Shown one piece after another: positions 17,301 to 24,230 of a DNA stretch of 28,195 bases. Where the stretch lies: the NCBI GenBank assembly GCA_046538945.1, contig JBKHHW010000027.1, positions 1-28,195 of the forward strand, given 5' to 3'. Made by a program: the position numbers and the translations under genes. The DNA is from JAEZKC01 sp046538945. GTDB taxonomy: Bacteria > Fibrobacterota > Chitinivibrionia > Chitinivibrionales > Chitinispirillaceae. Under the pieces are notes generated by a model, which had not been told where the DNA came from, did no database searches, and worked only from the letters and a program-made list of their open reading frames with translations. The stretch's first letter is position 1. Every line of letters starts with the position of its first letter.

Positions 17301-18049
17301 AGCTTCATGATGATGCAATGCATATGCTTGAAAAACTTTCGGCACGGGGTACACTGCAGATCAAAGCTGCGTGCGGCTTTTTCCCGGCCGCAAGCACGCA
17401 AGACGATACGGTTGTGTTATTTGCAGACAATTCAAAAGAGAATACTCTTGTACGCATTCCGTTTCTGCGGCAGCAGAGAACAAAAGAAAAGACGCCCTTT
17501 TATCTTTCACTGGCAGATTACATTGCCCCCGCGGATGAAAACAAAGACGATTACCTGGGTATGTTTGCCGCAACCGCCGGTCTCGGATTGGATGATTTCA
17601 TTGCAGGCCTTGACGGAGATGATTATTCCTCCATCCTGGTGAAAATACTTTGCGACAGACTGGCTGAAGCCTGTGCGGAGAAACTGCACATGGATGTGAG
17701 AACAAAGCTCTGGGGTTATACACCGGATGAAAAACTTTCGATTGATGATATTCTTAAAGTCAAATACAGAGGAATACGTCCGGCGCCCGGTTACCCCTCC
17801 TGCCCAGACCACAAGGAAAAGGAGCTTATATTCCATTTGCTGCATGCAGAAAAGATAGGGATGTCGCTCACGGAGAGCCACATGATGATTCCCGCAGCCA
17901 GCGTCAGCGGATATCTTTTCTCTTTTCCCGAATCGGTCTACTTCCCCATCAGCCGGATCGATAATGACCAGCTTGAGAATTATGCGCAAAGAAGACAGGA
18001 AAGTGTGGAGGAGGTCAGAAAGAGACTGAGTCAGATTGTGAAAGGCTAG
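14381..18049 (+). CDS. metH: Cobalamin-dependent methionine synthase
   Basis: A full-length 1222-residue enzyme that moves a methyl group from methyltetrahydrofolate through cobalamin to homocysteine. All four modules are present: the homocysteine domain ('LDGPKGTMIQ' near residue 21; zinc ligands Cys249, Cys312 and Cys313 in 'GLNCALG' and 'VGGCCGSTPDH'), the folate domain beginning near 'VNIGERTNVAGSAKFRRM', the B12 domain with 'GDVHDIGKNIV' whose cobalt-binding His is residue 759 as in E. coli, and the AdoMet reactivation domain with 'RGIRPAPGYPSCPDH' (Arg1133). The start is a TTG, seven bases after GGAG; no ATG lies close enough, and the N-terminal residues fit the family. The presence of the reactivation domain means it can repair oxidised cobalamin with AdoMet. 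Confidence 0.97.
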   Translation: MKNRQRVEYLRNLLSERIVMLDGPKGTMIQNLNLSEEDFRSQRFKDHPKALKGNNDILNLTQPHIIKGIHLQYLNAGADIIGTNTFNATSISQTDYGTSRSAYEINKAAASVARWAADEFSENNGSKTVIVAGSMGPTNKTLSMSPDISDPGFREVSFDGVSGSYKEAARGLVDGGADILILETIFDTLNAKAALVAVQDLAKEYSIDIPIIISGTISDKSGRILSGQTVEAFYHSVRHVNPLAIGLNCALGADALIPHVKELDRISSFPVSLYPNAGLPNSLGQYDQTPDRMASIIKEMASQKLLNIVGGCCGSTPDHIRAIAQAVREMSPRKTLPNKQVTVYTGLEPLILDKNSLFVNIGERTNVAGSAKFRRMIKEKNYSDALEVAHQQVRNGAQAIDINVDEALLDSEEEMKNIINLFQSDPEIARVPFMIDSSRWSVLETGLKCLHGKGIVNSLSLKEGEEIFIQRAGFVRKFGAAVVVMAFDEQGQADTFERKVSICRRAYDILVDRVDFPAEEIIFDPNIFAIGTGMKEHAMYAVDFLRAVTWIKQNLPFAKVSGGVSNVSFSFRGNTPLREAIHGVFLYHAIKAGLDMGIVNAGVVPVYDDIDPDLRDRIEDIVFNKREDATERLLEVAENIKGSPGKRTEDLAWREESVNKRLSTSLVKGITSFLNEDLKEALGEAENDPVKVIEGPLMNGMNRVGELFGAGKMFLPQVVKSARVMKDAVSILTPLLEERKQQSVAKGRIVMATVKGDVHDIGKNIVAVVLQCNGYEVTDLGVMTPAEDIINKAKETNADFIGLSGLITPSLEEMVLVATQMEHHKLSIPLLIGGATTSPLHTAVKIAPAYSEPVVHVKDASLAPGIVGQLMNPALKSTFVQKLNGHHESERLKMAQKTALPMISLEEARRNRFKADWETYDPPKPSFTGVEYLDYNVKSLIPYIDWSFFFLAWEIRGRYPDILNDPSKGEQAKKLHDDAMHMLEKLSARGTLQIKAACGFFPAASTQDDTVVLFADNSKENTLVRIPFLRQQRTKEKTPFYLSLADYIAPADENKDDYLGMFAATAGLGLDDFIAGLDGDDYSSILVKILCDRLAEACAEKLHMDVRTKLWGYTPDEKLSIDDILKVKYRGIRPAPGYPSCPDHKEKELIFHLLHAEKIGMSLTESHMMIPAASVSGYLFSFPESVYFPISRIDNDQLENYAQRRQESVEEVRKRLSQIVKG

Positions 18050-18138
18050 CCATGTTTTCCTGAAACAGCAGCCTTGACTTCAGACATTCATCATATAATT
18101 GATTAATAATAATCCGGAAACACCTCAGGACACCGAAT

Positions 18139-18168
18139 TAGACATTCCGGTTGCGCGAATTATATATT
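18139..18168 (+). promoter_or_regulatory. Putative promoter of the ABC transporter operon
   Basis: TAGACA (18139-18144) and TATATT (18163-18168) separated by 18 bases. If used, transcription would begin near 18175 and leave a leader of nearly 290 bases before the first gene. A second pair upstream, TTGACT/TATAAT, has better hexamers but a 14-base spacer that is too short for normal use. Confidence 0.4.
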
Positions 18169-18289
18169 GAAACAGAGAGTTTTTCTGCGAATCATCGAAT
18201 TAACGCACACTGACACATTTAAAATTTAAGGGATTAAGTCCGCGTTCTGTAGTTCTGCAGCAAGGGCACCTTTATTGACGTGCAGGTAT

Positions 18290-18330
18290 ACACCAGGCGA
18301 TCTGCGCCTTAATCATCATCAGGTGTTTTT
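18290..18330 (+). terminator. Terminator or attenuator-like fold in the leader
   Basis: ACACC (18290-18294) pairs with GGTGT (18322-18326), enclosing an AGGCG/CGCCT hairpin (18295-18299 with 18305-18309), and TTTTT closes it (18326-18330). The same TCAGGT segment (18319-18324) can pair instead with ACCTGA at 18348-18353, which would break the fold. It could terminate metH transcripts or attenuate the downstream operon. Confidence 0.4.
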
Positions 18331-18434
18331 AAAATTACGATAAACTTACCTGAAGATCTCAGGTCCAATAATCTTCGTTTATTCGCGTAGTTCAGTAATA
18401 ACCCTGGTTTGTGAAATTCTGCATTATCCGGAAA

Positions 18435-18448
18435 GCTTACCAGTAAGC
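18435..18448. promoter_or_regulatory. Palindrome next to the small gene's ribosome-binding site
   Basis: GCTTAC (18435-18440) and GTAAGC (18443-18448) with a 2-base centre, immediately followed by AAAGGAGG. The tiny loop suits a protein-bound DNA site better than an RNA hairpin, but its place on the leader could also affect ribosome access. Confidence 0.3.
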
Positions 18449-18461
18449 AAAGGAGGTTACT

Positions 18462-18635
18462 ATGAGTCAGAATATAGTGGAAATTGTGGAAAAATGGGTG
18501 AATAAGAACCCGAAGCTTGATCCCGGAGAAACAAAAAAGATACTGAATGATGCTCATCTGTATCAATCCGGCGATGATATGCATGAAACCGACGAAGAAC
18601 GGATCGAGCGTATCATAAAGGAGATGCAGGGATGA
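18462..18635 (+). CDS. Small 57-residue protein, first gene of the transporter operon
   Basis: An ATG at 18462 follows an excellent AAAGGAGG by five bases and opens a 57-codon frame ending in TGA at 18633-18635. The product is acidic and helical: 'VEIVEKWVNKNPKL' at the start and a charged C-terminal helix ('DEERIERIIKEMQG'), with no Cys, signal peptide or membrane segment. The stop overlaps the ATG of the transporter fusion (ATGA), so the two are translationally coupled. I do not recognise the family. Candidates are a regulator or stabiliser of the transporter, or simply a coupling leader peptide. The coding call rests on the ribosome-binding site, the overlap and the sensible composition. 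Confidence 0.75.
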   Translation: MSQNIVEIVEKWVNKNPKLDPGETKKILNDAHLYQSGDDMHETDEERIERIIKEMQG

Positions 18636-20101
18636 GATACGGGGCGAGTGGCATAAGCGGCCGAAAACAGTGTCGGTCCGAACTGAAGACAATCTGGATA
18701 CTGCTCAGTGTGATGATCCTGACGACCTTTCATTCATACGCAGAAGCTAAAAACGAAATGTTCCGGGTTGCATTGACAGGCAAGTATCCTCCGTTCAGTT
18801 TCTATGATGAAAACGGAAAACTGACCGGTTTCGACGTGGACATGTCACGCGCCATCGCAGAAGAACTGGGAAAAGAATTGGAGATTGTCACCACGGAATG
18901 GGACGGTATTCTTGCAGGACTTCTGACCGGTAAATACGATGCCATCATAGGTTCCATGGCGATCACCGAAGAACGCAAGAAAAAGGTTTCCTTTTCCGAT
19001 CCCTACTACACTTCCGGAGCTCAGGTCTTCATACACAAGCGTGACACTTCGGCTGTCCGGGGGGTTGATGACCTCTCCGGACAGCCGGTAGGTGTTGTCC
19101 TGGGGGAAACGTTCGAGAACTATCTGCGCAGCAATCACCCTGAGGTTGAAGTCGTCACCTATAAAAGCACTGTGGATATTTTCCAGGACATGAATAACGG
19201 CCGCCTGAAGGCTTTTCTCACCGACCGTCTGGTGGGAATGTACCAGATCAAAAAAGCGGGCAAGCCATTTGTCCCCGCGGGTGAACTGCTTTATCGTGAA
19301 CAGATGGGCATACCTGTCGTAAAAAACGATGACGTGCTCCGGGTTGGCATCAACGGTTCCCTCTCGGCACTGCGCCACAAGGGCACAATAGATTCTCTGC
19401 ATGCACAATGGTTTAGATCATCGGAAAGCTCCGATACTCAGACGGGTTTGACTTTCTTCAATGTCGCCAAACGACTTCTCAAAGGCTTTGCCGTGACGGT
19501 AGGAGTTGCCTTGATATCATTTCTAGTCGGAATTTTCGGTGCGATCCCCTGCGGAGTCGTTCTCAATGGCCCGAATAACTTCTTCAAAACAGTTCTGAGA
19601 GCGGCTATAGATTTCATACGAGGTACTCCGGTCCTTATCCAGCTCTTCTTTGTTTACTTCGGAGCACCTCAGATAGGAATCACCCTCACCCCTATCACTT
19701 CGGCCATCATCACTCTGTCAATCAACGCCTGTGCCTATATGTCGGAAGTGGTCCGGTCCGGACTTATGGCGGTCGATCCGGGACAGAAACGGGCCGGAAA
19801 AGCTCTGGGACTCAAACGGTTTGACGTATTCCGGTTTGTCATATGGCCCCAGGCCTTCCGGATCGCCATTCCGCCACTGGGGAATTCGGCAGTTGCACTG
19901 CTTAAAGATACCGCTCTCATCTCCGTGATCAGCGTGGGCGAAGTGGTGCGGGAAGCCCAGTCCATCATAAGCATCACCTTCAATCCGATGCTTTATTATG
20001 TGGCAATCGCCGCGCTCTTTTTCATCTTCACCTATCCGCTCATGCGCTTCACGGCATCCTGGGAACGTGCACTGAAACAGAAGGGATATATGCATGATTG
20101 A
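18632..20101 (+). CDS. Polar amino-acid ABC transporter, substrate-binding/permease fusion
   Basis: A 489-residue fusion. A signal sequence or anchor helix (about residues 21-37) leads into a family 3 periplasmic binding domain (about 43-265: 'VALTGKYPPFSFYDENGKLT', 'GFDVDMSRAIAEELG', 'SFSDPYYTSG'). A permease domain of the His/Gln/Arg/opine class follows (about 272-489: 'GTPVLIQLFFVYFG', and the EAA-type loop 'ALGLKRFDVFRFVIWPQAFR'). Such fusions are known, for example in GlnPQ-type systems, and place one binding domain on each permease subunit of the dimer. Several polar amino acids are possible substrates; Arg/Gln/cystine cannot be told apart here. It overlaps the small gene by four bases and the ATPase gene by eight. 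Confidence 0.92.
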   Translation: MRYGASGISGRKQCRSELKTIWILLSVMILTTFHSYAEAKNEMFRVALTGKYPPFSFYDENGKLTGFDVDMSRAIAEELGKELEIVTTEWDGILAGLLTGKYDAIIGSMAITEERKKKVSFSDPYYTSGAQVFIHKRDTSAVRGVDDLSGQPVGVVLGETFENYLRSNHPEVEVVTYKSTVDIFQDMNNGRLKAFLTDRLVGMYQIKKAGKPFVPAGELLYREQMGIPVVKNDDVLRVGINGSLSALRHKGTIDSLHAQWFRSSESSDTQTGLTFFNVAKRLLKGFAVTVGVALISFLVGIFGAIPCGVVLNGPNNFFKTVLRAAIDFIRGTPVLIQLFFVYFGAPQIGITLTPITSAIITLSINACAYMSEVVRSGLMAVDPGQKRAGKALGLKRFDVFRFVIWPQAFRIAIPPLGNSAVALLKDTALISVISVGEVVREAQSIISITFNPMLYYVAIAALFFIFTYPLMRFTASWERALKQKGYMHD

Positions 20102-20798
20102 AATAAACAGCCTGTCCTACACCTACAAGGGAAGCGCCAGCCCTGCACTGCGTGACGTTTCTGTCACATTTGATTTTTCCGAAGGTACCATCATATCGGT
20201 ACTCGGACAGAGCGGATCGGGTAAAACGACTCTTCTTCAGTGTGTAGCCCGCTTTCTCAAACCGCAGAAAGGTACAATAAGCCTTGACGGAAAGAATATT
20301 CAGGAACTCAGTGAAAAGGAATTCCGCGCCTCAGTGGGAGTGGTGTTCCAGAAGTTCAACCTGTTCCCGCACATGACAGTTCTTGGAAACATGACTCTGG
20401 CACTGAAAAAAGTTCAGGGACACAGCAAAGAGGACGCAGACAAATTGAGCCATGAAATGCTCGAAAGGCTCCAGATTCATGAGCTACAGGAAATGTATCC
20501 TTCACAGCTGAGCGGAGGGCAGGCACAGCGGGCAGCCATCGCCAGAGCACTTGTCCTCAAACCTAAATACCTTCTCCTGGACGAACCCACTTCGGCACTG
20601 GATATGAATACCACCGAGGATTTCGCCAACTGGATTCTTTCTCTTCACGAAACCACATCGATTATAGTGGTGACGCACGATATTCCATTTGCCCACAAGG
20701 TAAGCGACCGTGCAGTACTGATAGAGAACGGAGAGGTCAGAATGCATGACAGAATCGAACAGGTGGTGGAAAACTTTTCCAATGTCAGTTGCGCTTAG
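20094..20798 (+). CDS. Amino-acid ABC transporter ATP-binding protein
   Basis: A 234-residue ATPase that powers the transporter encoded just upstream. Motifs are complete: Walker A 'GQSGSGKT' (38-45), Q-loop Gln86 in 'VVFQKFNLFPHMTV', signature 'LSGGQAQRAAIARAL' (139-153), Walker B 'YLLLDE' (159-164), D-loop 'SALD' and switch His195. The 'FNLFPHMTVLGN' stretch is typical of the polar amino-acid (GlnQ/HisP-like) class and supports the substrate class assigned to the fusion protein. The start overlaps the fusion gene by eight bases. A strong terminator follows 31 bases after the stop. Confidence 0.95.
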   Translation: MIEINSLSYTYKGSASPALRDVSVTFDFSEGTIISVLGQSGSGKTTLLQCVARFLKPQKGTISLDGKNIQELSEKEFRASVGVVFQKFNLFPHMTVLGNMTLALKKVQGHSKEDADKLSHEMLERLQIHELQEMYPSQLSGGQAQRAAIARALVLKPKYLLLDEPTSALDMNTTEDFANWILSLHETTSIIVVTHDIPFAHKVSDRAVLIENGEVRMHDRIEQVVENFSNVSCA

Positions 20799-20829
20799 TT
20801 GTATTGCTCAAAAAACGGGGGGAATCACG

Positions 20830-20858
20830 GCGGAATCAAAACAGATTCCGCTTTCTTT
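20830..20858 (+). terminator. Terminator of the amino-acid transporter operon
   Basis: A perfect 8-bp stem, GCGGAATC (20830-20837) and GATTCCGC (20844-20851), with loop AAAACA is followed directly by TTTCTTT on the + strand. It lies between the convergent transporter operon and the exported-protein gene on the minus strand. Confidence 0.85.
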
Positions 20859-20866
20859 ACTCCGCC

Positions 20867-21376
20867 TTACTGCTTCAGCTTCAGAACACACTCTCTGATT
20901 TTAGCCCGTTTCTCTTCTTCACTCAGTTTTTCTGTGGCCATGGAAACCGCATCGACAACAGTACCCCCGTTTTTTTCAGCATGTTTCACCAGATCCTTGC
21001 GATGCCTTTTGTAGAACCATTTTCCCACAGTGACAAAAATAAACAGTTCCTTATCTTTGAGATCCAGCTTCGAGTGAACCCATTCTCTCACCGTGGAAGC
21101 CATGTTGAAGGCCATTACCCTGCTGAAAACCAATATTTTCCCATATTCTGAAATATCCACCAAACTTGAACTGTCCACAACAAATTCCTCGAAGTCGATC
21201 TCATGCACCCTGAACTGTTCACGGAAATTTTCCACGTAGAATCTGGAACTCTCGTCAACTTTGTCATACACAAACAAGACTTTCCCCCCGGTTTCCCCAA
21301 TATCGCCAGCAACCGCGAATGCCTGCAAACAGATGAAAATAAAAAACAGCAGGGAGCTTAATCTGCTCCCTGCCAA
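20867..21376 (-). CDS. Small exported protein, possibly flavodoxin-like fold
   Basis: 169 residues from a TTG at 21376; the frame is closed by a stop three codons upstream. The N terminus looks like a signal peptide (one Arg, hydrophobic core 'LLFFIFICLQAF', possible cleavage after 'AVA'). The mature part alternates strands and helices ('KVLFVYDK', 'YGKILVFSRVM', 'KELFIFVTVGKW', 'NGGTVVDAVSMATEKLSEEE') like a flavodoxin-type alpha/beta protein, but the phosphate-binding loop of true flavodoxins is not evident, so flavin binding is doubtful. There is no ribosome-binding site, and a terminator hairpin of the minus strand overlaps the first codons (see separate entry), so the start is uncertain. 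No gene name is justified. Confidence 0.6.
   Translation of the reverse strand: MAGSRLSSLLFFIFICLQAFAVAGDIGETGGKVLFVYDKVDESSRFYVENFREQFRVHEIDFEEFVVDSSSLVDISEYGKILVFSRVMAFNMASTVREWVHSKLDLKDKELFIFVTVGKWFYKRHRKDLVKHAEKNGGTVVDAVSMATEKLSEEEKRAKIRECVLKLKQ
21336..21373 (-). terminator. Minus-strand terminator after the Hsp20 remnant
   Basis: A perfect 9-bp stem, GCAGGGAGC (21349-21357) and GCTCCCTGC (21365-21373), with a 7-base loop is followed on the minus strand by TGTTTTTTATTTTC. It lies 20 bases after the stop of the Hsp20 remnant, its probable original owner, and sits over the first codons of the next gene. Confidence 0.75.
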
Positions 21377-21392
21377 AGGAGTTTATTTCACT

Positions 21393-21559
21393 TCACTCTT
21401 TTTTCCTTTCACCTCCGCGTTCTCCGGTTTTCAGAAGTGACAGTTCAAGCACACCATCTCTGTAACGGGCATCGATTTTCCGCTATCATTATGTTCAGAC
21501 AGGGTAAGGGAACGCTGAAACGATCCGTAAGAGCGTTCAAAACGGGTGTTGTCAGAAAG
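21393..21559 (-). pseudogene. Remnant of a small heat-shock protein (Hsp20) gene
   Basis: On the minus strand, 'RFERSYGSFQRSLTLSE' is followed after a frame change near 21477 by 'IDARYRDGVLELSLLK' and a Lys/Glu-rich end to TGA (21393-21395). These are the two most conserved C-terminal blocks of the alpha-crystallin domain ('ERxYGxFxRxFxLP' and 'AxYxDGVLxxxLPK') in the right order and spacing. The N-terminal half of the domain is missing: a TAA at 21560-21562 closes the frame and LRR-gene sequence begins at 21601. It is a non-functional tail of about 55 codons that kept its terminator. Confidence 0.85.
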
Positions 21560-21600
21560 TTAGCGTAAATGAGAAACTCTTCAAATTAGTGGAGGTATCA

Positions 21601-23091
21601 CTAAAAAGAACTGCAGCCCTGTCCAGATTGCCAGCCGGGCTGCATGGTGTCAAGCCAGGAAGATATGGAATCCGGTAAACTGCAGAGACGATTGGTTGAG
21701 ACATTTATGGATGTGATCGATTCCATCTGTTCTCTGCATAGAGGAAGACTGGTGAGCTGGTTCTGCCTGAAATTGAGCGATTTGAGCCGGGTGAGCCGGG
21801 TGAAATCTTGGGGCAGAGAATCGAGCCTGTTCACAGCACAGTACAATTCTTCAAGACTTGTACACTCAACCAGCTCCACAGGAAGTCTGGACAGACTGTT
21901 ACCCCCGATTATAAGCTTTCTGAGCCTGCGCATATTACCTATGGAGGAGGGCAGTTTTCCCAGATTGTTTTCGTCGGCGCTGAAAACCAGAAGTGAAGAG
22001 CAGTTTCCCAGTTCTTCCGGAAGAGAATCCAGATCGTTAAGACCGGTGTACAGAGTATCCAGTAGAAGCAGCTCTCCAATGCGCGGAGAAAGACCTCCCG
22101 AAAGGTTATTGTAGCTCAGATCCAGAAACCGCAGCGAATCATATTTCCACACGAATTCCGGCACTTCCGAAAAACTGTTTCTGGACAGATTCAACCGCCG
22201 CAGAAACCGGCATGAAGAAAGCGAATCGGGAAGTTCAGCCAGATCGTTTTGCATCAGATCAAGTGACAGGAGCCGGGAAAGTCTGCTCAGGCTTGAAGGC
22301 AGCGTACGCAATCCAAGTGACGCCAGACGCAGTTCTGATATCCGGTCATCCTCCAGCTCCACAATACTGTCAAGAGAATAGTTCGATACTCCGTTTTCCT
22401 GTAATGTCTGACAGACGATCTGAAGTTCCTGCCCCAGAAGGCTTTCGACAGTGTAAACTGTATCCACATCGAGAACGGTTCCCGATATAGTTGTAAAGGT
22501 TGCAGTATTAAGAATCGGGAAATCGAAGGGAGCAAGAATGTCAATCTGCAGATCCGATTCGGGCAGATCTTCAAAAGAGAACCGGCCGGCTGAATCTGTT
22601 CTGACAATGCGGTCAAGACCACGGATACGGACATATACGTGAAGTGAACTGTCGAGATCACCTATATCCACAAATCCGGTCAAACCGGCAGCCGACTTGA
22701 GATCAAGCCGGCCCAGATCGTTATCACCGGCCCCTGCCACACTAAAGGTGATCAGCGCTGCAAATGTCGAGTCGACGGTCTCCACCCTGTCGATAATTTC
22801 CAAAGTGTAACTGCCGGTATCCACTCCGGAGATGACAGCCCTGCCGGCATGGTCGGTTCTGGCATCAAGTTTTACCTCCATATTCTCGATCTGTTCCGGA
22901 GGCGGGGCCAAAAAAGCGCTGCTGCGCACTCTCACGAGCGCATCCGCGGCCGGAGTACCATCCGGCCGGTAGGCCACCACCGCCACACGCGCATTGCCCA
23001 CGTCAGTCCCGGAACCACCTGCGGTGGGATTCGAACAACGAGCTAAAAGAACAGACAATATGAACAGTGTGACAATGTACCTGGAATTCAT
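21601..23091 (-). CDS. Leucine-rich-repeat surface protein with carboxypeptidase-regulatory-like domains
   Basis: A 496-residue exported protein. The N-terminal signal sequence ends 'LLARC' at Cys19; the -1 Arg is atypical for a lipobox, but the position and the following 'SNPTAGGSGTDVGNA' linker fit an outer-membrane lipoprotein. Two beta-sandwich domains of the carboxypeptidase regulatory-like type follow (about residues 33-105, 'RPDGTPAADALVRV' and 'GSYTLEI'; about 135-185, 'TDSAGRFSFEDLP'). Residues 240-490 hold about ten leucine-rich repeats of the form LxxLxLxxNxLxxLPxxL ('LLSLDLMQNDLAELP', 'LRFLDLSYNNLS'), a protein-interaction solenoid. The ATG overlaps the stop of the TIGR02147-type regulator gene by four bases, so the two are coupled. 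Binding of a surface ligand is inference. Confidence 0.88.
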   Translation of the reverse strand: MNSRYIVTLFILSVLLARCSNPTAGGSGTDVGNARVAVVAYRPDGTPAADALVRVRSSAFLAPPPEQIENMEVKLDARTDHAGRAVISGVDTGSYTLEIIDRVETVDSTFAALITFSVAGAGDNDLGRLDLKSAAGLTGFVDIGDLDSSLHVYVRIRGLDRIVRTDSAGRFSFEDLPESDLQIDILAPFDFPILNTATFTTISGTVLDVDTVYTVESLLGQELQIVCQTLQENGVSNYSLDSIVELEDDRISELRLASLGLRTLPSSLSRLSRLLSLDLMQNDLAELPDSLSSCRFLRRLNLSRNSFSEVPEFVWKYDSLRFLDLSYNNLSGGLSPRIGELLLLDTLYTGLNDLDSLPEELGNCSSLLVFSADENNLGKLPSSIGNMRRLRKLIIGGNSLSRLPVELVECTSLEELYCAVNRLDSLPQDFTRLTRLKSLNFRQNQLTSLPLCREQMESITSINVSTNRLCSLPDSISSWLDTMQPGWQSGQGCSSF

Positions 23092-23945
23092 GATCGGGAC
23101 TCCTCATCTTCAGTCTGCTGAAGCGGGAAAAGCTGCATGTTAAGCTGATGCACTCTGCGAGGACCGCTGTCATTTTCAATAAGCTCCATCACTCTGCGCG
23201 CAAAAAGATCGATTTCTTTGATTATACATTGACGGGTTTCTTCCGAAAAGCTTCCGGTGATTCCTCTGAAATAACGTTTATCCAGAGATAGATCGATTGC
23301 TTTCTGAGCCAGATCGGCCATGTCGCGATGGTATTTGCGGGCACTCAGGCTCCTCACCTCCGCCCCGGTAGACACAAGGGGCGATGCCACCTCGAAATCT
23401 CCGTTCCCCTTGGAGCGGATCACCCCCAGACGCTCTAGTAGCTCCACAGCCTTTTTTGCCTGCCGCGCAGTAACAGGCGGATGTATTGTCTTTGCAAGCT
23501 TCTCGTAATCGCCGTCAAATTCATTACTGTGCAGATATTCCCTTATAGCAACAGCATACCAGGTACCCAGATACTCATACTGATCCCGCTGCATCTGCTG
23601 AATTGAGGACCGGTCGGCAAATTCGGCCAGTTTGGAGAAATACTGCTGTTTTTTAAAAGGATCTTTGGCCTGGTTGAAAAGCACCAGTGCCTCGAAATAC
23701 TGACGTTCCTTCTTTTTGAGACCCAGGGCCTTGCTGAACGCAGAAATTCCGTCTTTGGACAGGTTACGCTTTCCATCGATCACATTTTTGAGAAAATTGG
23801 GTCCGGTCATTCCGGCGCTGCTCAGAAACGCTCTGTGGCTGAATGTAGGGTCAATCCGTTTCTTGAACTGATAATAATCACCCAGAAAAAGACGATAATT
23901 GCAGTATTCGAAAATAGATTTCATTAAGCTGTCGCTTTTTCCCAT
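23088..23945 (-). CDS. TIGR02147-family (Fibrobacter-type) putative regulator
   Basis: A 285-residue cytoplasmic protein that matches the TIGR02147 paralogous family: 'SIFEYCNYRLFLGDYYQFKK' at the start, 'FSHRAFLSSAGMTGPNFLKN' and 'GKRNLSKDGISAFSKALGLK', which resemble an HTH/XRE-like DNA-binding region, then a winged-helix-like middle ('AVELLERLGVIRSKGNGDFE', about 165-185) and a helical C-terminal domain with 'ITGSFSEETRQCIIKEIDLF'. Family members are found mainly in Fibrobacterota, in many copies per genome; their function is unproven, and DNA binding is inferred. M1 or M8 could be the start, neither with a clear ribosome-binding site. It is coupled to the LRR surface gene and divergent from the exported operon at 24.2 kb. 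Confidence 0.85.
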   Translation of the reverse strand: MGKSDSLMKSIFEYCNYRLFLGDYYQFKKRIDPTFSHRAFLSSAGMTGPNFLKNVIDGKRNLSKDGISAFSKALGLKKKERQYFEALVLFNQAKDPFKKQQYFSKLAEFADRSSIQQMQRDQYEYLGTWYAVAIREYLHSNEFDGDYEKLAKTIHPPVTARQAKKAVELLERLGVIRSKGNGDFEVASPLVSTGAEVRSLSARKYHRDMADLAQKAIDLSLDKRYFRGITGSFSEETRQCIIKEIDLFARRVMELIENDSGPRRVHQLNMQLFPLQQTEDEESRS

Positions 23946-24118
23946 ACATATAAACTAATGGCAGACGCATCAAATCGCCACCGGAGTCTATTGATTTTAT
24001 CATCTGCGTACAACATTCCGAACCGTCTACACCACTCAAGAAATAAGTAGATTGCTAAACTTTCAGGATATAAATCTGTCTATACATCAACAAATACAAT
24101 ATATTCAAAAAGTTTACT

Positions 24119-24177
24119 GTAGTCCAGAAAATTTGTTGCTTTGCTATTTTTTTTGTTTATATTATTGATTGGACTAC
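24119..24177. promoter_or_regulatory. Perfect inverted repeat bracketing the promoter of the exported operon
   Basis: GTAGTCCA (24119-24126) and TGGACTAC (24170-24177) are exact reverse complements, 43 bases apart, and lie either side of the -35/-10 pair. This arrangement suits two half-sites or two operators for a dimeric regulator, for example the divergently encoded TIGR02147 protein, or a structure in the early transcript. Single-copy occurrence in the window limits confidence. Confidence 0.4.
24136..24163 (+). promoter_or_regulatory. Putative promoter of the beta-propeller/heparinase operon
   Basis: TTGCTT (24136-24141) and TATATT (24158-24163) with a 16-base, T-rich spacer. The position, about 65 bases before the start codon at 24231 and within the inverted repeat, is suitable. 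The AT-rich background makes such matches common. Confidence 0.45.
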
Positions 24178-24230
24178 GTTAGGATTAGATGCTACAATGC
24201 ACTTTTGCACTCTTAAAAAGGAGTAACAGG

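Larger units (their letters stand above)
18050..18461 (+). other. Long intergenic region / leader of the transporter operon
   Basis: This 412-base stretch has no protein-coding frame of note. It contains promoter-like boxes (TTGACT at 18074 and TATAAT at 18094 with a short 14-base gap; TAGACA at 18139 and TATATT at 18163 with an 18-base gap), a terminator-like fold at 18290-18330, an ACCTGA/TCAGGT hairpin at 18348-18364, and a 14-base palindrome at 18435-18448 next to the ribosome-binding site of the small gene. No T-box, lysine, glycine or SAM riboswitch consensus was recognised. Confidence 0.5.
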
